This document shows, piece by piece, positions 27,457 to 36,138 of a stretch of 60,651 nt of DNA. Both the position numbers and the translations under genes were made by a program. The notes under the pieces were generated by a model, which made no database searches, was not told the origin of the DNA, and saw only the letters and a list, made by a program, of their open reading frames with translations. The DNA lies in contig NZ_RJTN01000027.1 in NCBI RefSeq assembly GCF_005497185.1, positions 1-60,651 on the forward strand. Direction: 5' to 3'. The stretch comes from Pectobacterium polonicum (GTDB taxonomy: Bacteria > Pseudomonadota > Gammaproteobacteria > Enterobacterales > Enterobacteriaceae). Each line of letters opens with the position of its first letter. Positions within the stretch are counted from its first letter, which is position 1.

Positions 27457-29118
27457 ATGCTGGCGCAACTCACTATCAGTAACTTCGCCATCGTGCGCGA
27501 ATTAGAGATCGATTTTCAATCAGGAATGAGTGTCATCACCGGGGAAACCGGTGCGGGGAAATCGATTGCTATTGATGCCCTCGGCTTATGTCTGGGAAAT
27601 CGTTCTGACGCCAGCATGGTCAGGCCGGGATCTGCCCGAGCCGACATCTGCGCCCGTTTTGCGCTAGCAGATACCCCAACGGCACGTCAGTGGCTGGAAG
27701 AAAACCAGTTGGATGACAGCAACGAGTGCCTGTTACGTCGCGTCATTAGTGCTGATGGTCGTTCACGCGGCTTTATTAACGGCACCGCCGTGCCACTGTC
27801 TCAACTGCGTGAACTCGGCCAGCACCTGATTCAGGTACATGGCCAGCATGCCCATCAGCTACTGCTGCGCCCCGATCATCAAAAACACCTGCTGGATGCC
27901 TATGCCGATGAACCGAAACTGCTGGTTGCTATGCAGCAGGTTTGGCATCAGTGGCACCAAAGCTGCCGCGCTCTGGCGCAGCTGCAACAGGCGGCTATTG
28001 AACGCGAAGCCCGCCGGGAGCTGCTGCAATACCAATTAAAAGAGCTGAATGAATTCTCCCCACAGCCCGGCGAATACGAACAGATTGACGTTGAATATAA
28101 ACGTCTGGCAAATAGCGGCCAGTTGTTGACGATGAGCCAGCAGGCCATGCAGTTGCTGAGCGAAGACGAAGAGCAGAACATCATCAGTATGCTGCACAGC
28201 GTAAAACATCAGCTTGGCGAACTCATCGGTATGGATGACAAGCTGTCCGGCGTGTTATCCATGATCGAAGAAGCAGGCATTCAGCTTAGCGAAGCCAGCG
28301 ATGAACTGCGCCACTACAGCGAACAAATGGACCTCGACCCGATTCGGCTGTATGAGCTAGAACAACGCCTGTCGCGCCAGCTTACACTGGCACGCAAACA
28401 CCATGTTGCTCCAGAAGCGCTTCCAGCGTTCCATCAGCAGTTGCTGGAAGAACAGCAACAGTTGGAACAGCAGGAAAGCGACCATGACTCGCTCAGCGCC
28501 TCCGTCGGCGAATATCACCAGCAGGCATTGCATCTGGCGCAACAGCTTCACCTGCGTCGTCAGCACCACGCGAGTGAACTGGCACAGCTCATCACCGCCA
28601 ATATGCGTGAACTGGCAATGCCGCACGGTCACTTCACCATTGATGTCTCGTTTACGCCGGACAGCCTGACGGCCACCGGTGCCGACAGTATTGAATTCCG
28701 CGTCACCACTAACCCCGGCCAGCCGCACCAGACGCTGGCGAAAGTGGTATCGGGCGGCGAACTGTCACGTATCGCACTGATAATTCAAGTCATCACCGCG
28801 AAGAAAATGGACACCCCTGCAATGATCTTCGATGAGGTCGATGTGGGAATCAGCGGGCCAACCGCCGCCATCGTCGGCAGGATGCTGCGCCAGCTCGGCG
28901 AATCTACGCAGGTTATGTGTGTGACACACTTGCCGCAGGTCGCAGGCTGTGGTCACCAACACTTCTTCGTGAGTAAACAAACGGACGGTGCAGAAACGGA
29001 AACCCTGATGCAATCGTTGGATAAACGAGCACGGTTACAAGAGCTAGCTCGCCTCCTGGGTGGCAGCGCCGTGACCAAAAACACGCTGGCGAACGCGAAA
29101 GAACTGCTGGCGGCGTAA
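27457..29118 (+). CDS. recN: DNA repair protein RecN
   Basis: A 553-residue SMC-like ATPase for double-strand-break repair. Walker A GETGAGKS is at residues 29-36, and a central coiled coil runs from ~150 to 390 (many Gln/Leu). The C-terminal ABC signature [14 protein letters not shown] and Walker [14 protein letters not shown] complete the ATPase. Length matches E. coli. SOS regulated through the two LexA boxes. Confidence 0.97.
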   Translation: MLAQLTISNFAIVRELEIDFQSGMSVITGETGAGKSIAIDALGLCLGNRSDASMVRPGSARADICARFALADTPTARQWLEENQLDDSNECLLRRVISADGRSRGFINGTAVPLSQLRELGQHLIQVHGQHAHQLLLRPDHQKHLLDAYADEPKLLVAMQQVWHQWHQSCRALAQLQQAAIEREARRELLQYQLKELNEFSPQPGEYEQIDVEYKRLANSGQLLTMSQQAMQLLSEDEEQNIISMLHSVKHQLGELIGMDDKLSGVLSMIEEAGIQLSEASDELRHYSEQMDLDPIRLYELEQRLSRQLTLARKHHVAPEALPAFHQQLLEEQQQLEQQESDHDSLSASVGEYHQQALHLAQQLHLRRQHHASELAQLITANMRELAMPHGHFTIDVSFTPDSLTATGADSIEFRVTTNPGQPHQTLAKVVSGGELSRIALIIQVITAKKMDTPAMIFDEVDVGISGPTAAIVGRMLRQLGESTQVMCVTHLPQVAGCGHQHFFVSKQTDGAETETLMQSLDKRARLQELARLLGGSAVTKNTLANAKELLAA

Positions 29119-29271
29119 AATTTGCTGCCACCAAGGGCTAGAAAGAGGCGTAGCGGGTAAAAAAGCTCAACTTTTTTACCTTCCTGAGGTCATACAATCG
29201 CCTTGCAGGTTTCCAAGTCCTGCAAGGTCTATTATCATCGGCAACCTATGCCCTTAAGGAATGTAATCACT

Positions 29272-29607
29272 ATGCGCTGTAAAACGCTGACTGTCGTCGC
29301 CGCGGTGGTTGTTATGCTGACCGCCGGTTGTTCCACACTGGAAAAGGTGGTCTATCGGCCGGACATCAATCAGGGAAACTATCTGGCACCGGCTGACGTT
29401 GCAAAAATTCACACCGGCATGACCAAACAACAGGTCGCTTATACGCTGGGTACACCTATGATGCAGGACCCGTTTGGCAGCGATACGTGGTTTTACGTCT
29501 TCCGCCAACAGCCTGGTCATGAATCGGTAAAACAGCAAACGCTGACGCTCACCTTCAGCGGCGGTGGTGTGCTGACCAACATCAACAACAAGCCTGCGCT
29601 GGATTAA
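29272..29607 (+). CDS. bamE: Outer membrane protein assembly lipoprotein BamE
   Basis: 111 residues. The lipoprotein signal peptide [20 protein letters not shown] ends at the lipobox cysteine. The mature SmpA/OmlA domain then reads [18 protein letters not shown]...[14 protein letters not shown]...[14 protein letters not shown]. It is part of the BAM complex that inserts outer-membrane proteins. The start was chosen by the AAGGAA site and alignment to BamE; the longer open frame upstream is not used. Next to recN, as in E. coli. Confidence 0.96.
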   Translation: MRCKTLTVVAAVVVMLTAGCSTLEKVVYRPDINQGNYLAPADVAKIHTGMTKQQVAYTLGTPMMQDPFGSDTWFYVFRQQPGHESVKQQTLTLTFSGGGVLTNINNKPALD

Positions 29608-29743
29608 TACTTTCCACGCTGCTTAGTTGAATCAAGATGAACGATCTTGGCAGCCAATGCTTTGAGACGAAGCCCACAATGGGCTGGCTCTTAGAGAAAT
29701 CGGCGCACACGAGGTTTGGTGTCTGGTATGGCAGGAATAACAG

Positions 29744-29782
29744 CAGGCAAATCTGAAGTCTTCAGATTTGCCTGTATTTTTT
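29744..29782 (+). terminator. Rho-independent terminator downstream of bamE
   Basis: A near-perfect hairpin, CAGGCAAATCTGAAG paired with CTTCAGATTTGCCTG, followed by TATTTTTT. It lies between the convergent bamE and rnfH genes. Confidence 0.85.
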
Positions 29783-29842
29783 GTCAGGAAATATCGGTCA
29801 GAGCAATCGGTGGAAACACCATATGTCGTTTAACGACACAAC

Positions 29843-30124
29843 TCAGGATTTACTCTTAGAACGCTCCGCCCGCTGACGGCGTAGCTCTTTAGGATCGGCA
29901 ATCAACGGACGATAAATTTCCACGCGATCGCCGTCATTCAGCATATCACTCAACTTCGCTGCACGGCTGTAAATCCCCACTTTATTCACCTGCAAATCGA
30001 TATCATGGCGCAGCTCCAGCAGTCCCGATGCGACAATAGCCTGCTCAACCGTGCAGCCCTCTTCCAGCGTCACCGTGCGTAGGTACTGACGTTCTGGCAA
30101 CGCGTACACCACATCAACCTGCAT
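29843..30124 (-). CDS. rnfH: RnfH family ubiquitin-like protein
   Basis: 93 residues from ATG. A GTG three codons upstream (30133) is possible. UPF0125/RnfH signatures: [42 protein letters not shown], and [23 protein letters not shown] beta-grasp protein of uncertain function. It overlaps the end of ratA by 11 bp, so the pair is translationally coupled, as in other enterobacteria. A longer frame inside ratA is a shadow extension. Confidence 0.92.
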   Translation of the reverse strand: MQVDVVYALPERQYLRTVTLEEGCTVEQAIVASGLLELRHDIDLQVNKVGIYSRAAKLSDMLNDGDRVEIYRPLIADPKELRRQRAERSKSKS

Positions 30125-30560
30125 TGCGGACACGGTAGACCTCTTTTGCTCGTTGCGTGAAAGCTTGCACCATATTTCCTGCCAGCTCCTTGAATACTTT
30201 GCCAAAAGCGAGTTCAATCAAGGCATTGGTGAATTCAAATTCCAGGTGCAGCTCGACTTTGCAGGCATCGACGCTCAACGGCGTAAAATGCCAATCGCCG
30301 CCTAACTGACGGAATGGGCCATCGACCAATTGCATATTGATATTCTGGTTGTGCGTCAGCGTATTACGTGTAGTAAATGTCTTGCTGATACCGGCTTTGG
30401 AAACGTCGACTGCGGCAGTCATCTCCCTTTCTGACGAAGAGAGCACGCGGCTCCCCGTACAGCCCGGTAAAAACGCGGGATAGGAAGCGACATCATTCAC
30501 CAGCTTGTACATCTGTTCTGCACTGAACGATACCAGTGCGGAGCGACTTATCTTTGGCAT
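30114..30560 (-). CDS. ratA: START-domain protein RatA / coenzyme Q-binding type
   Basis: A 148-residue START/polyketide-cyclase-like protein of the RatA (YfjG) family: [34 protein letters not shown] at the start, FTTRNTL in the middle, [24 protein letters not shown] at the end. E. coli RatA was described as a toxin blocking ribosomal subunit joining; homologues bind ubiquinone (Coq10-like). Divergent from smpB. Which role dominates here cannot be told. Confidence 0.92.
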   Translation of the reverse strand: MPKISRSALVSFSAEQMYKLVNDVASYPAFLPGCTGSRVLSSSEREMTAAVDVSKAGISKTFTTRNTLTHNQNINMQLVDGPFRQLGGDWHFTPLSVDACKVELHLEFEFTNALIELAFGKVFKELAGNMVQAFTQRAKEVYRVRNAG

Positions 30561-30715
30561 ACTATTTTCCGAAATTCATAAAACGCGCAAAATAATAGCA
30601 CTGATAGACCGACAGACAAAAATTCTGCGAAGCTTATCGCACGATATCATTAACCACGACACGGACGCACGGCGGGGATTTCATTCCCAATGACATCCAG
30701 TATAATGACGGCACT

Positions 30716-31198
30716 ATGACAAAGAAAAAAGCATACAAACCCGGTTCCGCCACCATTGCGCAGAACAAGCGCGCCCGTCACGAATACTTCATTGAGGAAG
30801 AATTTGAGGCTGGCCTTGCGCTGCAAGGATGGGAAGTCAAATCACTGCGCGCAGGCAAAGCAAACCTCAGCGATAGCTATGTCACCTTCATGAACGGTGA
30901 GGCTTACCTGTTTGGCGCAACGATCACGCCACTGAATGTGGCTTCATCGCACGTCGTTTGCGATCCGATTCGCACGCGTAAACTCTTACTCAACAAACGC
31001 GAACTAGATTCGCTGTTTGGCCGCGTCAGTCGCGATGGCTACACGGTCGTCGCGCTGTCCATGTATTGGAAAAATGCCTGGAGCAAAGTCAAAATCGGCG
31101 TGGCGAAAGGTAAAAAAGATCACGACAAGCGTGATGATATTAAAGAACGTGAATGGAAGTTAGACAAAGCCCGTATCATGAAGAACGCCAATCGTTAA
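30716..31198 (+). CDS. smpB: SsrA-binding protein SmpB
   Basis: 160 residues. SmpB carries tmRNA to stalled ribosomes. Visible are the OB-fold core ([40 protein letters not shown]), the [13 protein letters not shown] strand and the basic C-terminal tail ([28 protein letters not shown]) that reads the empty mRNA channel. It is 50 bp before ssrA. Confidence 0.97.
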   Translation: MTKKKAYKPGSATIAQNKRARHEYFIEEEFEAGLALQGWEVKSLRAGKANLSDSYVTFMNGEAYLFGATITPLNVASSHVVCDPIRTRKLLLNKRELDSLFGRVSRDGYTVVALSMYWKNAWSKVKIGVAKGKKDHDKRDDIKEREWKLDKARIMKNANR

Positions 31199-31248
31199 GT
31201 CACTGGCTTAACAACGGTAAGTTCTGGTATACTGGCAATAGTTTCTTG

Positions 31249-31611
31249 GGGGCTGATTCTGGATTCGACGGGATTTGCAAAGCCCAAGGTGCATGCCGAG
31301 GGGCGGTTGGCCTCGTAAAAAGCCGCAAAAAAATAGTCGCAAACGACGAAAACTACGCTTTAGCAGCTTAATAACCTGCTTTGAGCCCTCTCTCCCTAGC
31401 CTCCGCTCTTAGGACGGGGATCAAGAGAGGTCAAACCCAAAAGAGATCGTGTGGATGCCTTGCCTGGGGTTGAAGCACTAAATCTAATCAGGCTAGTTTG
31501 TTAGTGGCGTGTCTATTCGCAGCTGGCAAGCGAATGTAAAGATAGACTAAGCATGTAGTACCGACGGTAGAGTGGTTCCGGACGGGGGTTCAAATCCCCC
31601 CAGCTCCACCA
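31249..31611 (+). ncRNA. ssrA: tmRNA
   Basis: 363 nt, the same length as E. coli tmRNA. It starts GGGGCTGATTCTGGATTCGAC and ends with the tRNA-like arm GGTTCAAATCCCCCCAGCTCC and an encoded ACCA. The resume codon GCA opens the tag reading frame ANDENYALAA followed by TAA, near 31340-31372. A TATACT -10 box lies at 31228-31233. The 3' end is the integration site of the following island and remains intact on this side. Confidence 0.97.
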
Positions 31612-31655
31612 ATTTAGACATCGGGTATTACCAGATAAGTCCGATGAAGTACGAA

Positions 31656-31687
31656 AAGCCCGCATGGCACAAGCCCTGCGGGCTTTT
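31656..31687 (+). terminator. Terminator of ssrA on the island side
   Basis: AAGCCCGCA and TGCGGGCTT form a 9-bp stem around a 12-nt loop, followed by TTTT. A second copy of the loop and right arm, with a truncated left arm, lies at the far end of the island (36957-36982). Confidence 0.8.
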
Positions 31688-31737
31688 TTGTGTCCGTTAT
31701 TGTCCGACGATATTCGCCTGAATCCAGAGATTATTGG
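31662..31737 (+). repeat. Left direct repeat of the ssrA island
   Basis: From GCATGGCACAAGCCC through the terminator to about TTATTGG. It is closely similar to 36957-37032: the first 49 bp differ at only a few positions, with more divergence after that. Together they mark the two ends of the inserted segment. Confidence 0.7.
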
Positions 31738-31810
31738 TATACGAATTGGTATACGGCAGGATATATACCAAAAGGCGTATACCAATTGCATGTGTATACC
31801 TGTATACCAA
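31734..31810. repeat. Array of TTGGTATAC sites, left end of island
   Basis: TTGGTATAC at 31734 and 31746, then inverted GTATACCAA at 31777 and 31802, plus degenerate copies at 31763 and 31794. All sit directly upstream of the integrase start. The same motif recurs as an inverted pair at the right end. They are probably integrase or excisionase arm-type sites and may also control the integrase promoter. Confidence 0.6.
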
Positions 31811-31827
31811 TGACAAAGGATTCCTTC

Positions 31828-33015
31828 ATGGCACGGACAACCCGCCCCCTCACCCACACTGAAGTACAAAAAGCCAAAGCGACAGATAAAGATCTGACGT
31901 TGCATGACGGCAACGGGTTATTTCTCTTAGTCAAAACTACCGGGAAAAAGCTGTGGCGGTTCCGTTACCAGAAACCAACAACCGGCCAACGCACCATGAT
32001 CGGGTTTGGCGCTTACCCAGCATTATCGCTAGCTGATGCCCGCGCAATGAGAGACGAGAAACTCTCTTTGTTAGCCAAAGGTATCGATCCACAGGAAAAA
32101 GTGGCTAAAGAAGTCGAAGAAGCGCAAATCGCTGTAGAAAGCATCTTCATCAATGTGGCGCGTAGCTGGTTCACGTTGAAACAGACGAATGTCAGCACCG
32201 ATCACGCCAAAGACATTTGGCACTCACTGGAAAAGGATGTGCTACCAGCGATTGAAAATATCCCGGTGCAGGAAATCAAAGCCCGCACGTTGATACAGGC
32301 GCTAGAACCGATTAAAGCCCGTGGCGCACTAGAAACCGTCAGACGCTTGGTACAGCGCATTAATGAAATCATGGTTTATGCGGTAAACACGGGGCTGATT
32401 GACACTAACCCCGCCTCCGGCATTGGCATGGCCTTTGAGCGCCCGAAAAAGCAGCACATGCCGACTATCCGGCCAGAAGAACTTCCTAAGCTGATGCGCA
32501 CCATCGCCATGTCTAACTTGTCCATTCCAACCCGCTGCTTGCTGGAATGGCAGCTACTGACGCTGATCCGCCCAGCGGAAGCCTCCGCCACAGCATGGGC
32601 AGAGATCGATATTGAGAAAAGAACGTGGAGCATTCCGGCTGAACGAATGAAAGCCAAGCGCGATCATATCGTCCCGCTTTCCGATCAAGCGCTGGAACTT
32701 CTCAACATAATGCTCCCTATCAGCGGCAACCGCGAACACGTATTTCCCAGCCGTAACGATCCTAAAAAACCCATGAACAGCCAGACCGCCAACGCCGCGC
32801 TAAAACGCATCGGCTACGGTGGAAAACTGGTCGCACATGGTTTACGCTCAATAGCCAGCACCGCCATGAATGAAGCCGGTTTTAACCCTGATGTGATTGA
32901 AGCAGCATTAGCGCATTGTGATAAGAATGAAGTTCGACGGGCTTATAACCGCTCTACCTATCTTGAACAACGTAAAGAGTTGATGGAATGGTGGGGAAGC
33001 GAAATACGGAAATAA
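31828..33015 (+). CDS. int: P4-type tyrosine recombinase (integrase)
   Basis: 395 residues. Integrates and excises the island at ssrA. N-terminal DUF4102 arm-binding domain (LTHTEVQKAKATDKDLTLHDGNGLFLLVKTTGKKLWRFRY), core-binding domain ~105-200, catalytic domain after ~215. Catalytic residues by motif: R248 (LIRPAEAS), H337 and R340 (HGLRSIAST), H363 (ALAHCDKN) and Tyr373 in RRAYNRSTY. The set looks complete, so the enzyme may be active. The ATG at 31828 follows AAAGGA by 7 nt; an in-frame ATG at 31810 is less likely and overlaps a TATACC site. Confidence 0.93.
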   Translation: MARTTRPLTHTEVQKAKATDKDLTLHDGNGLFLLVKTTGKKLWRFRYQKPTTGQRTMIGFGAYPALSLADARAMRDEKLSLLAKGIDPQEKVAKEVEEAQIAVESIFINVARSWFTLKQTNVSTDHAKDIWHSLEKDVLPAIENIPVQEIKARTLIQALEPIKARGALETVRRLVQRINEIMVYAVNTGLIDTNPASGIGMAFERPKKQHMPTIRPEELPKLMRTIAMSNLSIPTRCLLEWQLLTLIRPAEASATAWAEIDIEKRTWSIPAERMKAKRDHIVPLSDQALELLNIMLPISGNREHVFPSRNDPKKPMNSQTANAALKRIGYGGKLVAHGLRSIASTAMNEAGFNPDVIEAALAHCDKNEVRRAYNRSTYLEQRKELMEWWGSEIRK

Positions 33016-33045
33016 AATGATGGCCTCAATCAAGAGGCCACTACT

Positions 33046-33228
33046 TTAAAGTTTGTTTTTAAAATAATCTAGGCAAGATTCTTTTATAATCCCAATTTCC
33101 CCACGGGCTGAAAACTCATCGTACTGAGAGTTTGTGATATTTTTTCTTTCGGCTGATTTAATCCCAAGTTTTTTATTTATTTCTTTATCAACTTTAGCTT
33201 TAACCCACACAAAGTTCTTTCTTATCAT
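33046..33228 (-). CDS. Possible small protein, 60 aa
   Basis: A minus-strand frame between the integrase and the stbD remnant. It would encode a basic, amphipathic protein (MIRKNFVWVKAKVDKEINKKLGIKSAERKN...) with no recognised domain. No Shine-Dalgarno is visible before the ATG. The AT-rich codon use differs from neighbours, as is common for island DNA. It may be a real small gene or a remnant. Confidence 0.25.
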   Translation of the reverse strand: MIRKNFVWVKAKVDKEINKKLGIKSAERKNITNSQYDEFSARGEIGIIKESCLDYFKNKL

Positions 33229-33246
33229 ACTTAAAGGGGGCTGATT

Positions 33247-33496
33247 ATGTCCGTACAATCTATCCTTGCCAATGCAGCCGTGAGTATCAGCGACTTTAAA
33301 AAGTCCCCTAATGCCGCGCTTAAAGAAGCTAACGGCGAGCCTGTAGCCGTGCTAACCAATGGCCGTCTCTGGCTACTATGTTTCTCCTGAAATATGGGAA
33401 GCACTGGCCGATTATCAGGAAGATATCGAACTCGCCAAAATTGCCCGTTCCCGGATGAAGGGGAAACGTGTGAAGGTCGATCTGGATGAGTTATAA
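33247..33496 (+). pseudogene. StbD-type antitoxin, frameshifted
   Basis: Starts well (AAAGGGGG site, then MSVQSILANAAVSISDFKKSPNAALKEANGEPVAVLTNGR, a Phd/YefM-type antitoxin). The frame then breaks at about 33366. The rest of the family sequence (SGYYVSPEIWEALADYQEDIELAKIARSRMKGKRVKVDLDEL) continues in another frame to the TAA at 33496. The length of 250 nt is 2 nt short of the 252 expected for an 83-residue protein, so a 2-nt deletion explains it. Translation as written stops early after LWLLCFS. A sequencing error is an alternative. Confidence 0.8.
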
Positions 33497-33769
33497 GCTG
33501 GAGTTTGAAGAGCACGCGCTGAAAGAATTTAAGAAGCTGGCGCGCCCGTGCGGGAGCAGTTTACCAAAAAACTGAAAGAGGTTTTACAACATCCCCACGT
33601 TCCCGCCAACCGGCTTCACGGAATGGCTGACTGCTACAAAATCAAACTTCGTTCCGCTGGCTATCGGTTAGTGTATCAAGTGCTTGAACATGAGATCGTA
33701 GTACTGGTTTTAGCTGTGGGCAAACGGGAACGCTCAGAGGTTTATAAAGCAGCCAAAGACCAACTATAA
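33486..33769 (+). pseudogene. StbE/RelE-type mRNA interferase toxin, frameshifted
   Basis: Begins MSYKLEFEEHALKEFKKLA, overlapping the antitoxin end by 11 bp, as usual for RelBE-like pairs. The frame breaks at about 33542 near GCGCGCCCGTGCG. The remainder in another frame, REQFTKKLKEVLQHPHVPANRLHGMADCYKIKLRSAGYRLVYQVLEHEIVVLVLAVGKRERSEVY, is a good RelE/StbE C-terminus. The total of 284 nt is one short of a whole number of codons, so a 1-nt deletion. With the antitoxin also broken, the module is probably dead. Confidence 0.8.
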
Positions 33770-33823
33770 ACGCGGATGTCTTAAACTCGCGGCTTCCTTG
33801 CTATGCAGCATACCTACCATCAA

Positions 33824-33939
33824 GGTGACGAGTGACTCATCACCTTTTCACCAACTCATCATCCATTAATTTATTGATTATTAAAAATAAAAACCTCTGG
33901 TGAAGAGGGTGAACAGTTTTGTGCAAAATCTTTTTATTT
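33824..33939. repeat. GGTGAnnAG iteron cluster A at the 3' end of fic
   Basis: Five copies of GGTGAnnAG on either strand: GGTGACGAG 33824, CTCATCACC 33836, CTTTTCACC 33844, GGTGAAGAG 33899, GGTGAACAG 33908. A 36-nt block (33904-33939) then reaches into the fic stop codon and is identical to one in cluster B. As I recall, GGTGAACAG is the iteron bound by the P4 alpha replication protein at ori and crr. Confidence 0.6.
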
Positions 33940-34530
33940 GGAAAGCCAGAGAATACTTTTCTCAAAAACATCGGCTAATGGCCGAGTATTGCCGTGGTAT
34001 CCGGCCACGTTAGCCGCTAACCATTCCTGAACGCCGATCTTTTCAAAAGAGACACCATGGCCACAATTTATAATCATATGCTCGAACAATAAACGCTGAG
34101 AACGTCCATTGCCTTCCCGAAACGGATGAACCACATTTAAATCTGAATAATATTCAGCTAACTGAGTGATTAGAGCCGGACGCTCAAGGCCTTGTAAAAA
34201 ATCATCATTAGGGAGTTGCGTAAAGATTTTATTGGCTTCAATTTCAATACGGGATACGGTGCAAAAACGTGTTTGACCTTTAGAAATATCGATACGCCGT
34301 ATTTCTCCTGCCCAATCGAATAAATCCCCGAATATTTTCCCGTGCAGCCCACACCAATAATGCAGATCGTAAGACGGTTCTTCAAATTCAATATCGAGAA
34401 CGGCCAATTCGGATAGCTGACGCTCCGCATCGTCGAATTGGCTGTCATCGTTAATGCCGAGCTTATTTATCAGAACATCACTATCAGGATAGGTATAAGG
34501 ATCTTGCCCTGAGCCGTATTTATCAGACAT
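33934..34530 (-). CDS. fic: Fic-domain toxin (AMP transferase)
   Basis: 198 residues from the ATG that overlaps the antitoxin stop by 8 bp. The active-site motif HPFREGNGRSQR is at 135-146: catalytic H135 and the anion-binding loop are complete. The flap region is near KGQTRF. Fic enzymes transfer AMP to target proteins; class I members are held inactive by a separate antitoxin. No inhibitory helix is obvious in the toxin itself, so control should come from the partner gene at 34523-35014. A few extra upstream codons in frame are not used. Confidence 0.93.
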   Translation of the reverse strand: MSDKYGSGQDPYTYPDSDVLINKLGINDDSQFDDAERQLSELAVLDIEFEEPSYDLHYWCGLHGKIFGDLFDWAGEIRRIDISKGQTRFCTVSRIEIEANKIFTQLPNDDFLQGLERPALITQLAEYYSDLNVVHPFREGNGRSQRLLFEHMIINCGHGVSFEKIGVQEWLAANVAGYHGNTRPLADVFEKSILWLSK

Positions 34531-35014
34531 AGCCACCCGCTTTATACATAGCAATCAGATTTTTTCTCAGCGCATCCCTTTCCTGCTTGTCAGCGGGAAG
34601 CGGAGTATCCTCAACGCTAAACCCTTCAAGACGCATACTGTCCCGATAGTTTTTGAGTTTCACCTGGTTGTAGTAATCACGCTTTTCTTCCAGCGTCACC
34701 ATACGCGGGGATCGCGTTTTGTTTGGCAATGCTTTTGTGGTGATTTTACGATGTTGTTTGAATATCAACAGATCGGTATTTTTCAGTTTCTCGATCAGCC
34801 GTTCCCCGTCGCCAAACACGCCCCATGACGCGATAGACAAGGCTTGCCGCTTGCCATTTTTTACTCGCGTAATGCTGATATCCATAGTTGACTGGAGCGT
34901 GTTTAACACGTCCTGTACTTTTCTTTCAGAGATACCCGTAGCGGTGACGATAGATTGCGTATTAGGAGAATCCTCTTGTACCAGAGCTGCGAGTACCGCC
35001 ATTTCATAACGCAT
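34523..35014 (-). CDS. Fic antitoxin: winged-helix domain fused to a YhfG-like inhibitory segment
   Basis: 163 residues, about three times the size of a plain YhfG/FicA antitoxin. The C-terminal ~58 residues (TLEEKRDYYNQVKLKNYRDSMRLEGFSVED...) resemble YhfG. They carry the class I Fic-inhibition motif [S/T]xxxE[G/N] as S126-M-R-L-E130-G131. Residues ~1-80 look like a winged helix-turn-helix (MAVLAALVQEDSPNTQSIVTATGISERKVQDVLNTLQ). So one chain may both block the Fic active site and bind DNA to autoregulate. The coding overlap with fic supports a coupled antitoxin-toxin pair. Confidence 0.8.
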   Translation of the reverse strand: MRYEMAVLAALVQEDSPNTQSIVTATGISERKVQDVLNTLQSTMDISITRVKNGKRQALSIASWGVFGDGERLIEKLKNTDLLIFKQHRKITTKALPNKTRSPRMVTLEEKRDYYNQVKLKNYRDSMRLEGFSVEDTPLPADKQERDALRKNLIAMYKAGGYV

Positions 35015-35091
35015 GTGCCTTCACCTTTAATCCGCATATATATGCGATAAAGAGTACCATAACTACGGACTGCCAGTATCTTACCTACATG

Positions 35092-35207
35092 GGTGACGAG
35101 TGACTCATCACCTGTTCATTCACTGTTCATCACTTAACTCGCTAAAAATAAAGATAAAAAATGAAAGGTGTAGAGGGTGAACAGTTTTGTGCAAAATCTT
35201 TTTATTT
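35092..35207. repeat. GGTGAnnAG iteron cluster B at the 3' end of abiEii
   Basis: GGTGACGAG 35092, CTCATCACC 35104, CTGTTCATT 35112, CTGTTCATC 35123, GGTGTAGAG 35167 and GGTGAACAG 35176. The block 35172-35207 is identical to 33904-33939, and 35092-35113 to 33824-33845. It lies between the Fic module and the abiEii stop codon (35221). Confidence 0.6.
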
Positions 35208-35220
35208 TGGCTACTGACGG

Positions 35221-36138
35221 TTACATGACGAACGGTGCTTTTCCGTCCTCTCCTTTTAACGCTTGCTGTAACGAGCCTAAGAGTGCTTTTAGTTCACCGC
35301 TCAAATACTGGCTGAATGCCTCCCGTCCTAACGTTCTATTAAATACCGCTTGTGGCAGGAATCGGCGCATTTCAGCGCTAAAGCGGCCATCCCCCACAAC
35401 CTGATCAATGCTTTCTATGCGCTGTGCCAGTAGCTCATCATAATTCGGGATGCGGTAATCCTGTATTTTCTTACGAATCAGATCGATATCATAAGTCGCG
35501 TTCTGCTGGATCAGCCACGGTAAGTCCCAAACGTCACGGTAGCGGATATATTTGGTGGTCGCGACGAGCGAAACCAGTTTGTCACACATCACTTCATTTA
35601 GCGTTTCACACATGACCAGCGTATCGGAATAACCATCGGGTAAAACCTCATAGTTACGTTTTAGCGTCATCGGCGCTCGGGTATAAGCCGGAATATTGGC
35701 GATCTCAATCTTGATCCGCTGTCTCGGCATATCACGTTTTTCCGGTGCGGTGGTCACGGACACCTGCCATTTGTCGATACGGACTTCCTCATAGCCGGGT
35801 TCATTCCGTAACTCATTTGGCTCTTTCACGTTGACCCCAAGGCCGTAACGATTCCCCAGATAATCTTCAATACAGGCTTTCATGTTTTTTAGGTCTGCGC
35901 CAGAAAACGCAACACCGCCGGCAAAATCCAAATCTTCACTGAAGCGGTTTGCGCCATGACACAACCTTAACGATGTCCCGCCCTGAAAAGTAAGCTGTTC
36001 TAACAAGCCGGCGCTATCAAGACAGTAGAGAATGTCGTAGTGCAAAAGCTCCTTTTCCACCACATTGCGTAAACCTTCAAGCTCGGCTGATTCCACCGCT
36101 TTGCTGACCAGTTCGGCAAAGTTAACTTTCTGATTCAT
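35221..36138 (-). CDS. abiEii: AbiEii-type nucleotidyltransferase toxin
   Basis: 305 residues. The DUF1814 nucleotidyltransferase core shows GGTSLR at 53-58 and SEDLDF around 68-72 (D69 and D71 as metal ligands). AbiEii/MenT-type toxins attach nucleotides to tRNA or related targets and can abort phage infection. The ATG follows GGAG by 7 nt and overlaps the antitoxin gene end by 17 bp; the longer frame is not used. Probably functional: no break is seen. Confidence 0.9.
   Translation of the reverse strand: MNQKVNFAELVSKAVESAELEGLRNVVEKELLHYDILYCLDSAGLLEQLTFQGGTSLRLCHGANRFSEDLDFAGGVAFSGADLKNMKACIEDYLGNRYGLGVNVKEPNELRNEPGYEEVRIDKWQVSVTTAPEKRDMPRQRIKIEIANIPAYTRAPMTLKRNYEVLPDGYSDTLVMCETLNEVMCDKLVSLVATTKYIRYRDVWDLPWLIQQNATYDIDLIRKKIQDYRIPNYDELLAQRIESIDQVVGDGRFSAEMRRFLPQAVFNRTLGREAFSQYLSGELKALLGSLQQALKGEDGKAPFVM

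Noticed and set aside
29203-29271. Longer N-terminus for BamE
   Set aside because: It would destroy the lipoprotein signal; the ATG at 29272 has a ribosome site and aligns with known BamE.
31690-31827. Longer N-terminus for the integrase
   Set aside because: The extension would translate the TTGGTATAC array; the ATG at 31828 has a good Shine-Dalgarno and the family N-terminus.
33824-35207. CRISPR-like interpretation of the repeats around the Fic genes
   Set aside because: Repeats are 9-mers on both strands with irregular spacing, and the two larger blocks are 1.3 kb apart with genes between; no repeat-spacer periodicity and no cas genes.
35424-35615. Plus-strand frame opposite abiEii
   Set aside because: Antisense shadow, no conserved features.
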